A stretch of DNA of 64,000 bases from Xanthoparmelia taractica (GCA_033085395.1 JANQBS010000153.1:34161-98160), one strand, 5' to 3'. Counted from the stretch's first letter, positions 19,226 to 32,078 are shown. Notes: generated by a model not told the origin, from the sequence alone. Program-made: numbers and translations.

Positions 19226-19635
19226 GATGGGCTGAATGGATTGTTTCCGTGCACACCTAGCATGGAAAGCCCATAGGACTGAGTTGAAGAATTGAGACTT
19301 TACCTCATATGACGAGTATTATATACTTGGGAAAAAGGAGCCCTTACACCAACATACCATGAAAGCTTGAATAAGCTGTCATTGAACAGTTTCAGTGAAG
19401 TAAGATGCTAGCATACGGCAGCGCTAAAGGTAGAGTATCCTTGTTGTCGATCGATTGGTACATCATGAACATCCTCAAGCGATCTCTTATATACGTACTA
19501 GTAATATTGTCTGCTGTATCATTTCTCTAAACAGTATAAGCTTGAGGTCAGTACCCAAAGTTTGGAATCAAATCCTCTTTGTCCTCATCAACTCACCCTG
19601 ATACCACGACACTTGCCTTGTCGAATTGTATAGCC
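19226..19635. promoter_or_regulatory. Divergent promoter between P450 and ammonia-lyase genes
   Basis: A 410-base spacer between two head-to-head genes. TATTATATA at 19317-19325 reads as a TATA box for the P450 (about 95 bases from its ATG), and TTATATAC at 19488-19495 could serve the lyase (about 140 bases from its ATG). The arrangement suggests shared control. Confidence 0.5.
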
Positions 19636-21905
19636 ATGGACATCCCTAAAGCCTCGCATAACAGTATATTCCTCCAAAGTTTGCAGACGCTCTCGCAGCA
19701 AACTCATATCGATACACAACCGATCGTAATCGACGGGAGGAGCCTGGATATACCGAAGGTCGTCGCGGTCGCCAGGTGCAGCACAATCGCTTTCCTGCCT
19801 TAAAGCTAGGCTAAGAAGTCCAAGGTATGGGGCACGACTTATTGTCAGCGGTGCCTCGCTGAAAGCCACTGCTCAAAGCGCTGAGGCCGTCCAAGATAAC
19901 CTGGCTAGGAAGCAGGTTGTGTACGGTTCGTTGAAAACTCACGTTTGAAACCCAACAATCTGACTCCCAACTTCCAGGAGTCAATACGGGTTTCGGGGGT
20001 AGCGCAAACACTCGGACGCAAGGCGTCGAAGCATTACAGCGAGGGCTCATGAGAGGACTTCGCTATGGAGTACTCGTGGAACCGAAATCGGTAGCGGGCG
20101 CGGACGATGCTACAGACACTTCTTCTGGATCTACACACTCAGCCTTACCGCTAGACGATCGAATTGCGACAACGTCCATGCCAGAGTCTTGGGTTCGAGC
20201 ATCCATGCTCATTCGCTTGAACAGCCTGGCCAGTGGCGCCTCTGGTGTCAAGACTTCAACGATTGAGACCTTAGCCCAATTACTCGAGAAGGACATAGTG
20301 CCAAGGATACCACTTCGAGGTAGTATATCTGCCTCTGGAGACCTCAGTCCCTTATCATACCTGGGAGGTCTCATGCAGGGTAACTCTTCAATCACTGCAT
20401 GGACTGGAAGCAGATCCACAGGAGATCGTCGAGTGCAACGGGCAGATCATGCACTAGCGGAGTCGTCCATCGCGCCTATCAAACTCGGGGCTAAGGAAGG
20501 CCTAGCGATTGTCAACGGTACGTCTGTCTCGGCTGGCATCGCCGCCTTAGCCATGCAAGAAGCTTATTGCCAGGCTGCTCTGTCCCAGGTGCTCACCGCC
20601 ATGACTGTGGAAGCATTACGCGGCACTGATGAGAGTTATGATCCATTCTTCGCTCAAGTCAGGCCCCATCCCGGTCAGATTGAGTCGGCACAAAACATTC
20701 ACGCATTCTTAATTAACTCCCAACTAGTGGATCGCCACAATGGCTCGAAGGCATCGTCTTTGAGACAGGATAGATACTCTATCCGGACCGCTTCACAGTG
20801 GATTGGGCCTGTACTTGAAGACCTTCTGCTGGCACATCAACAAGTGACTATCGAGATCAACTCGGTTACCGACAACCCGCTCGTCGACACTTCCAGTGGG
20901 CGAATGCTGCACGGTGGCAATTTCCAGGCCAAAGCGATTACCTCCGCAATGGAAAAGGTGCGTCAGGGCTGTCAGAGTCTCGGACGTATGCTTTCCGTAC
21001 AGTGCACAGAGCTGATCAACCCTGCCACAAACGGAGGTTTGCCGCCAAATCTTGTCGTCGACGAACCTAGCGAGTCCTTTGTTTGGAAAGGAATTGATAT
21101 CATGGTCGCTGCTCTTCAATCCGAGCTGGGGTTCCTTGCAAACCCAGTAGGCACTCATGTTCAGACCGCAGAGATGGGTAACCAGGCACTCAACTCCCTA
21201 GCACTGATTTCGGCGCGGTATACCCTTGACGCCCTTCAAGTTTTGACGCAGCTCTCAGCAGCGCACTTACTTGCGCTTTGCCAAGCTCTAGACCTCCGAG
21301 CCATGCATCTACGGTTCCTTGAGACATTGAGCGGATACTTCACAGACGAATTACAAAACGCCTTCCCCAAAGCCTGGCTAGCATCTGATACGAATGTACC
21401 AGAGACACTGTGGACAGAGTTCACCAACCACTTCGACAACACCAGCGGCATCCACTCCTCCAACCGCTTCGAGAAAATAGCAAAGTCATTACAACCCACC
21501 ATTCTCCACCACTCGCCCAAAACAGCCGAGACCCTGACACGCTTAGACACATGGACAGCTCGCTTCTCATCCCTCGCAACCACCCTCTACAACAGCAACC
21601 GAGCCACCTACCTCTCGGTCCCAGACGCGACGCCCTACCTCGGCGCGGCTTCGGCGCGCATGTACACCTTCGTCCGCAAAAAGCTCCAGGTGCCGTTTTT
21701 GCAGGAAGCGACCATCACCACGCCCAAAGACGAGGCGGAGGGTGTCGAGTTCGAGTTTGATCATGATAGTAGTAGGGGTGAGCAGAGGCGGAGCGTGGAT
21801 CAAAGCGCCTCGCCTAGCATGGGGGGTTTTGTCACGGTGGTCTATGAAGCGATGCGCTCAGGCGAGCTTTATGCCGTGGTGGGGGAGTGCCTGCAGGCGG
21901 TGTGA
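19636..21905 (+). CDS. MIO-dependent aromatic amino acid ammonia-lyase (PAL-like)
   Basis: Three exons, 19636-19775, 19825-19925 and 19978-21905, give 722 residues, the normal fungal PAL length. The start MDIPKASHN is the first ATG. IPKVVAVARYGARL crosses the first intron; VVYGVNTGFGGSANTRT holds the catalytic Tyr and the Gly-rich loop; LRGSISASGDLSPLSY contains the Ala-Ser-Gly triad that forms the MIO electrophile. NGTSVSAGIAAL, QDRYSIRTASQWIGP and SVTDNPLVDTSSG are the other family hallmarks. The family deaminates Phe, Tyr or His without external cofactor; some members are aminomutases. The region after the Gly-rich loop reads LQRGLMRGLRYG, without the usual HQ-type residues that help set substrate choice, so I leave substrate open. 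It is divergent from the P450. The second intron has a CTGAC branch; the first is only 49 bases, with an AAG acceptor. Confidence 0.9.
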
Positions 21906-23290
21906 TGGGACGGTTTCATTACTTTCGATCAAAGCAGAGTATCATCACCATGTCACACAGCGAAGCTGAGAACGTACGGTCGCTTGAATTTGGCGTTGTA
22001 TTTTATTAAGCAAGTCAGTCTTGGGTAGTATTCGAGAAATTCTTCTACAATCCGCCAACCTACACTCCATTCCAACACTCCCACCTTCATAATCCCTACC
22101 CCTTTCATCGCATACTTAAATGTATCGTCACAATACAGAATGATCGATCGCCACCCTAATACATAGCCCTCAATTCCTCATCTCCACACCCTCCTCCCTC
22201 CTCCCTCCCTACATCATCCTATCAAACCCGCCCTCTCTAAACAACCTTCCACACCCACATCACCTACCCACTACCTTACCTTTAGCACTCGTAGTGCCGC
22301 CAGTATGGCAGTTCCGATATCGGGACGAGTGAGCCCAGTCCGTTCTCGCGGTATCAATAAAAATACTGTAAACAGAGGGTGTTTGAATCGATACTGAAAT
22401 TGAGTGCCTGCCTATCTATTGTAAAGTAAAGAATGTTGTAGAGGATGGCTACGTATGATACATACCATGCCGCTAGGCAGCGAATGGGATATATATCTAT
22501 GTATGAGCAGCGGAGATGTCACGGAGGGCCGAGACTGCAGGGTGCATACAGTGATGACTTGGTTTTGCATGAGAGCTAAGGACTATCGTTGGGTTCTATT
22601 CTACATGAACACCATTGTTCTTTCCTTCTTGTTTGTTGAATGGGTGTAACTCTCGCCAAGGTAATCTCAATCAAAAAGAACATCAGTCAAGCTAGATATT
22701 TGATGAAGCAATCGCGTAGAACCTCGACCGCGGCTCCGATTTAGCCAGGCAGGAGAACGTACATACATACATACAGAGTTCCGAAAGCTTCATCCAAAGA
22801 CGAAAAAGCGCGGGCCGTACAAACCGTGGGGAAGAAGGGGGAAAGCACCCTTTCCTGACTTCTCATACCAATTGATCGAGACAGATCGAGCACTATTTCT
22901 TCAATTGTAGATACCAATGTTCGCCAGCTGACACACCTGGATCCAAGTAGAACCTCTTGACCGCTTTGTGCTCACCTTTCGAGAGTCTTGTCATCACCTC
23001 TCGAATGTTTCGTTGAAACATGGATGAATGAACAGAGATGAACCGTGAACATGGAGATGAATACGTCAATCATGAATTTACTAAATTCACTCGTACGGCG
23101 CTTTACAAGAGTTGATACATGCGTTAGATCATCCATGGGTACGCACGTATTGCTTTCCAGGGGACTCGCTGTTGTGGTCGAAATGAGGGTTAGCCATAGT
23201 CTTGGGCTGTACGTCAGACGTCAAGAGGTCAACAGGAAGGCATGACTCAGTTTCGGAATTAGGACCAGATGCATTGCAGCATCGTCGTGA
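21906..23290. other. Intergenic, nothing recognised
   Basis: About 1.4 kb between two convergent genes (lyase and MFS), so mostly 3' flanks. It contains pyrimidine-rich DNA at 22190-22260 and a short CATA microsatellite at about 22759-22775. Open frames at 22455 and 23045 are short with no motif. Confidence 0.45.
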
Positions 23291-25039
23291 TTAGGTGGTA
23301 GTTGCAGCACCTGCTACATTCTTTTCCAGATTCTTCTCACCGATGCTTCCAGGTAGTGTAGCCTGGTTCTTTAGACCCGCTTCTCCAGCGTCATCTTCCC
23401 GGCATGCTCTGGTAGTCTTTGCTACCCTCTCGTGCCTCCACTTCGCACCCCATTTGCGTATCATCCAAACCACTACGGAGCCCACGACGCCAGTGAAAAC
23501 AGCCAAGGCGGTGAAATACCACCCTCTCCCCAGAACAACAACAAGTGGCTGAACGGCCGCGACGCCTGAAGCGGCCAAGGCACAACGAGAGATCGAAGCC
23601 GCGGCTGCGGCAGTGCTGGGACTCTCTGGAAACACGTCCACCAAAAGCGTATTGAAAATAGTATAGATTGACGTTCCAAGGAACCCTTGAATGAATTGAA
23701 GAATGAGAGGAATACTCACGTGACTACGTTGTTCAAGGGCCCATCCATATCCAATCAATGTGCCTGTCAAGATCGCTAAAAGATACCAAGATCCTCTTGT
23801 CCTCGCTCTTTCAATTGGAAAGTGCCGAAGATCGTCACCGCACTCTCGGTCTATGGTATGCCCTATCTCTTTTGCTGTGGTCCTGTAGTTTCTATCCATC
23901 AGTTTGCCGTTTATATAACCACCAGTGATGATGCCGGCGCTTCGTGGAAGATATGCGAGCCCGATTTCAAGTTCGTTAAAATGGTAGATGTCTTTGAATG
24001 AGGACGGGATAGATGTTTGAATGCTGTAATCGACCATGTAACAGGACGCATGCATCCACAGGACAAGAGCCGCGTCTTTCCACATGATTACTCGTAGGCA
24101 TGGCAATGGATTTAGCATTTTGAGGAGCCTTTTGGTCCTAGCACTTGCATCGGTGGCGGCGTCAATAGCGCTAGTGATAGTCTCCCCGTCACCCTTCTCG
24201 GACGCATTGGTTTTTAGGCCCTTCTCTTTCTCCTCGCTCTTCCCTGTATTTACGCGTGTCCTCCTACTCCAGGCTCGAAGAAAAGACAACCAAGTCCTCT
24301 CCCACCATCTCTGGGTCTTGACGCTGCCATTCCCGACCACATTCCTCGCTGTCTCGGGTAACAGTCCTCCCACAGCCACCAGCAGTACTATCCCAATAAT
24401 AGTCAAGAACCAGAAGACCCATTTATAATCTCCAGATTTAAACGCAACCCAACCCCCAACGATAGGCCCTACACAAGTTCCCAGGTTCAAAGCCATGCTT
24501 ACGGGCCCAACCATTTTGCCCCGCTCTGCCGGGACACATACATCCGCAACGACGCCATATGAGACTGCGAAAGCGGCGCTGGCTCCGAGGCTCTGGAAGG
24601 CCCGCAAGACCACGAGTGCGGCATAGCTGTTATGTTCCAGCGCGAGGCCCAGGTTCGACAGCACGTAGAGGGTGAGAGTAAGAAGGTATACGATTCTGCG
24701 GCCGAGGGAATCGGAGAGGGTGGCGAAGATGGCAGGGGATAAGGCTTGGAAGATGATGTAGATGGTTATAGTAAGGTTGATGGCTTGGGCCGAGGCGTGG
24801 TAGTGGGTACTGAGGAGTGGGAGGAGAGGAAAGTAGATCGTTGCCGTCAAGGGGGACGTTGTGGTGGTGAGACCGAGGAGCAAGGTTAGTAGACGTTTCT
24901 CCCGTGAACTGAACGTCGTGTATAGCGGTTTGGGTGGAACTGTAGTGGAAGGTGGTGGCTTTGGCGGAGTAGCGGGCTCGCGAGGTTCGTGGAGCGGTGC
25001 TTGAGGCTGAATTTTTGACGCAGGCTTTGACAACATCAT
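23291..25039 (-). CDS. MFS drug:H+ antiporter (DHA1-like)
   Basis: A single-exon frame of 582 residues. A Pro-rich cytosolic N-terminus precedes twelve predicted hydrophobic segments: TATIYFPLLPLL opens helix 1, SDSLGRRIVYLLTLTLYVL carries motif A between helices 2 and 3, VVLRAFQSLGAS is helix 4, and LNLGTCVGPIVGGW is the antiporter motif C. A long charged loop (about residues 240-310) separates the halves. Similarity is to the yeast Qdr/Dtr1-type exporters of drugs and small metabolites. In this setting it may export the local metabolite. The start could be either of the first two Met codons. Confidence 0.88.
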   Translation of the reverse strand: MMLSKPASKIQPQAPLHEPREPATPPKPPPSTTVPPKPLYTTFSSREKRLLTLLLGLTTTTSPLTATIYFPLLPLLSTHYHASAQAINLTITIYIIFQALSPAIFATLSDSLGRRIVYLLTLTLYVLSNLGLALEHNSYAALVVLRAFQSLGASAAFAVSYGVVADVCVPAERGKMVGPVSMALNLGTCVGPIVGGWVAFKSGDYKWVFWFLTIIGIVLLVAVGGLLPETARNVVGNGSVKTQRWWERTWLSFLRAWSRRTRVNTGKSEEKEKGLKTNASEKGDGETITSAIDAATDASARTKRLLKMLNPLPCLRVIMWKDAALVLWMHASCYMVDYSIQTSIPSSFKDIYHFNELEIGLAYLPRSAGIITGGYINGKLMDRNYRTTAKEIGHTIDRECGDDLRHFPIERARTRGSWYLLAILTGTLIGYGWALEQRSHVSIPLILQFIQGFLGTSIYTIFNTLLVDVFPESPSTAAAAASISRCALAASGVAAVQPLVVVLGRGWYFTALAVFTGVVGSVVVWMIRKWGAKWRHERVAKTTRACREDDAGEAGLKNQATLPGSIGEKNLEKNVAGAATTT

Positions 25040-25667
25040 CTAAGGATGAGAATATGGACATAGAGATCAGTAGAAATCGATATCATGTCCCAATGATGTT
25101 TTTCATCTGAGATGCGGCTTTGATATAGTGCAGACTGATCATTGGGCAGTTTCTGGTACATGCAGTTACGCTTGACGGTGCTTGCAATGTCTGTCACATG
25201 GCCTCTACGTGACGCTATTTTGTGTGCACTATGGTTTGCAAGGGTCCTTTTCGAGTAATACAGCAGTCGCAGTACCTCATCCGCAGTGGTGGAATTCATC
25301 TCTATCTACTCGAACATACCAAGTCTTACTCCATTTCTACGTCTACAGAGTGAGATTGCGTGCTAGCTTGCCATCCTTGTGTGCTACTGCCCGGTCAAGC
25401 GACCAGTATTGAAAACCTTAGACTTGCTTTCGAGCTGAACATCACTCTATCGCCTGAAGGCAAATCGACCGCTTCTCAGAACTGCAACATCTGTACGATG
25501 GGCTGAGAAGACATGGCTATGATGGCTGACTATCACTATATGCGTATCTAGTCGAGTCAGTCAAGCATTCGCGGGAAGCAAGCATAGCAAGTTAGCTAGA
25601 TGCAGCGTACCGTTGCCAAAGCCAGTGTTGGGTCACCAGTATGGCATGTGCCCCAACATGGCGGTAA
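25040..25667. other. Intergenic, nothing recognised
   Basis: The MFS promoter lies at the left end and the 3' flank of the NLR gene at the right. Only short frames with no motif. Confidence 0.4.
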
Positions 25668-28600
25668 TCACCAGCTTGCCACTCCTATACTACTCGTGAT
25701 GACAGCAACTTCGCCATCCTTTGGGCAAAGGAAAGTCCCGTCTTGTAGTAAGCAGCATTGCTCCAAGCTTTCAGTACTTGCCCAGTCTCGTGGGATGAAA
25801 TAATGGCGTTTCAAATCGCTGAGTTGGCTTGTAGAATGCATTCTGAGCGTACACATCCACAAGTCTGTGTCCAGGAAGACAAGCGTCTTGTCGGAGAGAA
25901 TGCCAAGTGGGACTTCTATCCTTGTCATGACTTCGACGGAAATTCCAAGGCAATCAGGTAAAGTGGGCGAATCTACGTGAGGCGAATGCGCCAGTAAGGA
26001 AATTTCGAAGGCCACTAGGCGCTTCGTGCTTCTCCCTCGAGTTGCGAGCTTGCATATTTGAACAAGAAGATATTTATCGTCCTGCGTGAGCATGGCCTTT
26101 TTGACGTAGACACCCTCCTCAAAGCCAACGCTTGGGCTCAAAGAGAGCTGATTCATGGTAGTGCTTGTGATTTTGTCAGCATCAAAGCTCGACCGAGCGC
26201 CGAAATGAGACAAATCTTCTTGGTATATCAAAGAAGCTACTTCTGCTAGGTCCTCCCATCGGATTACTTTGAGGTCTCTGGGGCCTACTCCTAGAAGAAG
26301 GTCTCTCCGCGCTGGAAGATTCATCCATTTGCGGGTTTCTCCCTTTTCGAGTAAACCAGAGAAAACCAGGCTTCCGGTTTCAATTGACCATATTTGACCA
26401 GCATCTTGGCTGACTATCAGAAGCTTCGTGGAGTTGCTGTTCAACAATATCTGATGGATCCCCCCAACCGCGGGTTTGGACTTAGCGGCGAATAAGGATT
26501 GCACCTCGAATTCCGCTGTCCCCATACCAGTAGCTGGAGGATGAAGACGTTTTACTGTGATGTTTCCACCCAGGTCAGCTGCCGCAACATGGCACCCGTC
26601 TCCACTCCAAGTCAGATGATCGGTTGTAAGGAAAGCGGCAGACTCTGACAATACCAGCAAGTGTCCTTTTGTCTTGTCGAACAGATGCACTGTGCCGTTT
26701 TCGTGGCTCACGCAGTACAGTTGGCTGCCTGGGGCTGCGCAAAGTGCGCTGATAGGATCAATTGACACAACCCAGGCCTCTGAAATGTGAGACATGGATG
26801 TAGATGCTTGATAATCGCTGGCATTGTCACTAGCAGCCTCTCCACTATCCGAAAAACGAAGAAGGCAATTAGGCTCCCAGGCATTGACAGAAGGACCCCT
26901 GAGATCGTAGAATCGCTTGCAATCGGGGCTAAATGCCAGGTCAATGACAAGGTTCTCCGAAGCGAGTTGGTAGATAACAGCGAAGTAGGCAAAATTCCAG
27001 ACCTTAACTGTGCCATTACTGTCACTTGTCAGGAAAAGTTTGCCGTCAGGGCTGACTTGAATCTCATCCGCCATCGTGTTCGCCTCTTGGTTTTCGTCAG
27101 TGCTGGGATCCCATTTGAAGACGCAGCCATCTTTGTACAGGCCAACAAGCCGGTCTGCGACAGGACTCCAGGCAATACGTTCAACAGCCATCCAACTGAC
27201 TGATGGGCGAGCATGATCAGCTCGGTGACTGAAAACTCGCTTACATCTGCTGAGTAGTCGGGGTTCAGTTGTAGCCCAAATTGACAATGGATAACCTCTG
27301 TATGCTACAGCAATTTGGGTAGCGTCCGCGTTGAAAGCCATGAAGGAGGGCGAGGTGATAAGGCCCCCTTCCACTGGCGAGTATTCACTCAAAAGGTCAG
27401 GCTCTGGATTGTGCCAACCTGATCCTACAGCATTGATGTAGAGATGTCTGATGATCTTGTCATCAGATGCGATTAAGACTTTCGTGTCATTCCCCGCAAA
27501 TGTCATCGCAAGCGCTTTACTATCAGCAGGGTTGGCCACTTCAGCAATAAGCTGACCGGAAGGGATTGCCCAAATCTTCGTTGTTCTGAAGCCGTATGAG
27601 ACAAACCTGTCGCACGTGCTGTTAAAACACATTACTGTGACGAGCTCTGCGTGACGCAATGTACACGACAAGTCGAAACTGACCGAATCCCATAGTACTA
27701 TTGATCCAGTAGAGCTCAAGACCGCGATATGCCTCCCAGCGCAGCTTATCTTCCAGGCTTTGGCACCATTATGCAAGGATACTCTGGCCAGACAATCGTT
27801 CCATGCCGCATGCGAGACACCAGATACTGAGAGCGTCGAATGGTCATTACTCCCGAATTGGCGAGACATGATTGAATTCCGAGGACATAATGGAGGGACG
27901 ATTTTGTATATTGCGGTAGGATCATCGAGCAGATGCCGTCCGAATTTGGCCACGATCTTCACAAGATCAGTAGCCCACAAATCAAACAACTCCAAATCCT
28001 GTAGGCGGTGGAGTAATGGGTTTTTCTCAATATTGAGCTTGCGATTCAGACTACTAAACCAATTTAGCACCCGCGCAGTGGTTATTAATACCTCCAGCTG
28101 ACCGAACAAGGCTAGCGAGTGAACCCAGGTGAGTACAGAGGGTCCTTTGAGGAACTTGGCTAGTAGATTCATCATGTCTTCTGAGGTGGTGGCGGCTTGC
28201 CGAAGATGGTGCGCAAGTGATACCACGGCATAGAGTAAGAAAGGCTCCTCAAAGCGGACTGCCTGTTGATTTCGTCCAAGCTTAGAACGTAAGTCATGAC
28301 GAAGCAAAAAGGAGATCGTCTTAGCGAAGAGCTCCCCGTGAGACTTGTTCTCATCAATGAAGGAATAAAGACTGGGCGTTTGAGTCAGATAATCCCGCGC
28401 AGTCTTATGAACCATTGTGACATGTGAGCTGCGATCCACGACAACGAATTGGCCGCATACATCTTGAATCGTCCTTTTGAGGTCTAGGAACTCGGGAAAC
28501 TCTGAATTCAAAGCCTGAGAAAGCTGTTCCAATGTCAGTGGATGATGTGCGCAGACGATCCACGTCAGAAGCGTTTTTGCTAGGACCCGATCTGCTTCCT

Positions 28601-30864
28601 TCGGGTTGTTTGAGATACTGAGCTCCATTCGTTGATACAGAGCACCCATCCCAGCAGGTACTTCTTCCAATGTTTGCATGATAGCTTGCTGTGTGTGACA
28701 GCCGAGGATCTCTTCTAGCACAAGGCGTACCCAAAGGAAATTTCCATCAGCGCGATGGAGAACGCTTTTTGTGACTTGCAGCTTTAGGTCTTCAGTGCCA
28801 CGCATGAATTTTAGTTCGTTTTCGACATAAATTCGAATATCAGATGTGATATCGGCGTGATAGTCTCTTTGGATCATGCCGACAGGAATAGAAACAGACA
28901 ACCTCTGGAAAGAAAGTGATAATGACTCTGTTCTTCGGCTAGTGATAAAGATATGAATAGGCGTACGGAACGTGGAGAGACTTTGAAATAATTCCAACAG
29001 GGCTTTGGGTGACTCCAATTCGTCCAGTGCATCTATGATCCAGTACAAATGTGTAGGCAAGGTTATTTGGGAGAGGACCGAAGTGAAAATCCTTTGCCAT
29101 GTGAAACGAGCATCTTTCTTCTCAAGCATTACTCCTTCACGCGAGAATCTGGCCATTTCTCGTCTGAACGCAGGAATTGTCTCTGCCATCTGAAGTCCAA
29201 TAGATCTTAGAAGAGCTGCTGGAGTACGTTTGTTGGGATCTCCAAAGCTGATTAAAAAATACTGACAGTAGTGGCCTAATTTGCGCACATGGTCTACGAT
29301 GTAGGTGGAAAGTACGGACTTTCCGCTTGCAGGAGGTCCAGTCAACACGGCAATACGAGATTCGGATGCATCTTCTAGCCATAGCTTGAACGTAGGTTCC
29401 GATAAGATCCATTCACAGGTGCCTGGCATCCGGCGTTGCTGTAAAGAGGCGAAGTCATCGCATAGGCCTTGCTTGCTTATGAAGAGTTGCTCAATTAATT
29501 TAGATTCGCCCGTTGACTGGCTTTCCCTTTCGGCGATACCTAGCGTTAGTGACCGGAGTAAGTACTGAACAGCCGAGATTTCTCTATAGTTGAAAGAGCT
29601 TGGGCATACCTCTTGATTGAAGGCTTCTCACCAAGGTCTTCAGCGCACTTCTTACGGTCACGTAATTCGGATCTTCCTGGTTAGTGTATTTGCAAACATC
29701 ATGGTGATCCGCATTGAGCGATTTGGAGACCTCCCCCGGATACCCAAGTATGGATGACTCCTTTTCAAGCACCATCTATCGGGATGTCAGTATTGGTGAT
29801 GGGATACTTCCGAAGACCGATGTCTGCCACAGACCACTTTCTTGGGGCCCACGTGGGTAGGCAATGTTTCGTAAAACGAGAAGATGGACAGTTTAGGCGC
29901 AACATGGCGGAATTGCTCATTAATTTCCTCAAGTGCTGCAGAACTCCTGCTCAAATCGACTATGAAATCTTTCGGAGACTGAAAAGAGACGAACAGCATC
30001 CTATTGAGTAACTCCGCAAGATCTGTACCTCGATGAGGTGTAGCAAGAAACACTATTGCAGATATTGATCCCACAACATCTTGGTAGATCTCATCATTTT
30101 GTCCGAGCAAATAGGCCTAACAGATCAGTCCTCTTCGTACTGTATTTGGCAGCACGTACCTTTTTGACCACTAAGCCCCCCATTGAATGAACAACGAAGA
30201 TAATGGGGACCTGTTGGTCTTAGCAAGATCCATCATTGAGAGGACAATGTGTACGAACCTTCCCGATCCCAAGATCTTCCGTATCAGTACCCTTTCCGAA
30301 TTTCATCCCGAACAACAGATCCTTTGCAAAATCTGTTATGTTCATATTCTGAGGTCCGCCCGAGCGGAACCTGGCATTGTACCCGAATGTAAGTACTCTT
30401 GCTGAGCATATGTCTGGCTCGTGTGGTAGCCATTTTTGTGGCCAAAAGAGGTTGTGATCTTGATTTTTTGACCATGTCCTATGACTGGCACCTCCGAGGC
30501 CATGAACGAAGATGAGGTCTAGCGGCGAAGGTGACGACGGTTGATAAACCACGTGTAATCCAAGCTCATCAACTGGACCTTGCTCCGTCCCAGTTATATC
30601 TAGGTGGTAGGATGAGAATGGACTGGGTCCTCGCGACGCCGTCTCTGGTTGTTGCGGATCATTTGCAGCCAAAGTTCTGCCCCGTTGTTGGGCTGATGGT
30701 GTGTTCACGAGGGGGCGACGAGAGTTTGCGGCGGATGTGGCCAAGAATTCTGGTAGCTCATCCTTTGGTGAAATATGAGAACGGATTTTCTTCCACTGGC
30801 AGCGGTATGAAGTCAACGAACGTTCCATATTGTGGGCATAGATTGACAAAAAGAACGTTACCAT
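25668..30864 (-). CDS. NOD-like receptor: SesB lipase domain, NACHT, WD40 repeats
   Basis: Five exons (30864-30259, 30210-30160, 30116-29835, 29775-29610, 29539-25668) join in frame to give about 1,658 residues. After a low-complexity N-terminus, PLDLIFVHGLGGASHRTW and FVVHSMGGLVVKK (the second on the 51-base exon 2) form a SesB-type alpha/beta hydrolase with its Ser, and FLATPHRGTDLAELLN follows. RRMPGTCEWIL leads into the NACHT domain, with P-loop LTGPPASGKSVLS and Walker B WIIDALDELESP. The C-terminal half contains degenerate WD40 repeats (for example SSTGSIVLWDSV, SDSNGTVKVWNFA). In fungi such proteins control heterokaryon incompatibility and innate-type self/non-self responses. The repeats are diverged, not the near-identical kind that expand rapidly. 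The exact start Met is uncertain (30864, or one a few codons on). Confidence 0.88.
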
Positions 30865-32078
30865 TTTCGTGGCTCACGAATTATCACCACCCATCACCCA
30901 GCCGTTGGTATATTCTAGGGAGGCCTTGCAATTGCAAGTCATATATGAAAAAAGGCGAGCGAGAATGTATCGTACAGCTGTCGCCAACGAATGATAGTAT
31001 CAAGACGCGGCTTTAGAGCTGATGAGCCGCGGTGACGCCTGGTAGCGACAGCCCGCCAAGATCTTAGAGCCCGGAAAAATCGTGTCTGCATCGAGCCAAT
31101 CGGTGTAGCAGGATGATAATGAAGGTTGGTGATGGGGGTAGTACCGTGGGGTAACATTGAACAGGGTAGTGAAGAGGGCAACATCTGACGGCAGTGCTCG
31201 TGCACCAGTCAAATATGCATCTCCATTTGGCAATGATCAGCCGAATAAGATTAGAAGGATACGCTAAGCGCCTCAAATATTATCTTAGGTGCTGCACGGT
31301 TTGTGGAGTGACAGGGCTGCAGCTCCTTGATTTGGGCGTACTGCAAATATGCCATCTATGGGCCTTTCCCAGCTGGGTATATTTGGAACCGTAGAATAGA
31401 TGTCGTAAGTCTTTGAGAAAACATGAAGCCTGTCAGATGCTAGTCGAGAAATACGCAACCATGTGGCCTTGATTGGACAAATGGATGCATGGGATGTTGA
31501 TTAATCACGCCTCGTTTGGGAAAGGCTTCGACGCTACAGCGCCCTTTGCGTCTAGAGCTAATGTAGGTTCCTCAGCCATCATTCTTGACTGGTGGATGGA
31601 CAGGATTATTCTCGCTTGTCTGGGAATTATTTGGGACCTACTAGATGATGCTGCAAAGTTGCAACTCGAAGTTGCTCACGGGGGAAATAAAACCCGAGGC
31701 AAAATGAACGCCCCTTGTGGGATTTCTTGCTAGGTAACATTGTTGCATCTTGCCTTCCTCGTCGGTAGTCTAAGCTGCGCCGAAGTTAGTAATTCCATGT
31801 CGTGTGACGGCACATGCCTTGTACATGCAGGTGGGACAGTTTTCGTCCAATGTAAAAGCTTGTGATCAGAAAAACCGGAGCCTTATGATTGGTTCATATC
31901 GCGATCACCAGCGGCAAAGGAGTGCAGATCTTTCAAGTAAAAAAGAAAGAAAAAGATTGCAAAGCCAATCTATACTGATACATTTCATACACTCCGCTCC
32001 GAAACCTTACTCGCCTCTTTTTGGTATATGCTAGGTGGGTGTACATAGATATATATATACTGCGATCGTTCAATCAAG
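30865..32078. other. Intergenic; two promoters expected
   Basis: About 1.2 kb separates the divergent NLR and kinase-like genes. ATATATATATAC at about 32050-32061 is a TATA-like run 20-30 bases before the kinase-like ATG. Open frames on both strands at 30.9-31.7 kb are short and unrelated to known families. Confidence 0.45.

Noticed and set aside
21410..21803. Long alternative-frame ORFs inside the ammonia-lyase
   Set aside because: They overlap the strongly supported lyase C-terminus and show only composition-driven openness.
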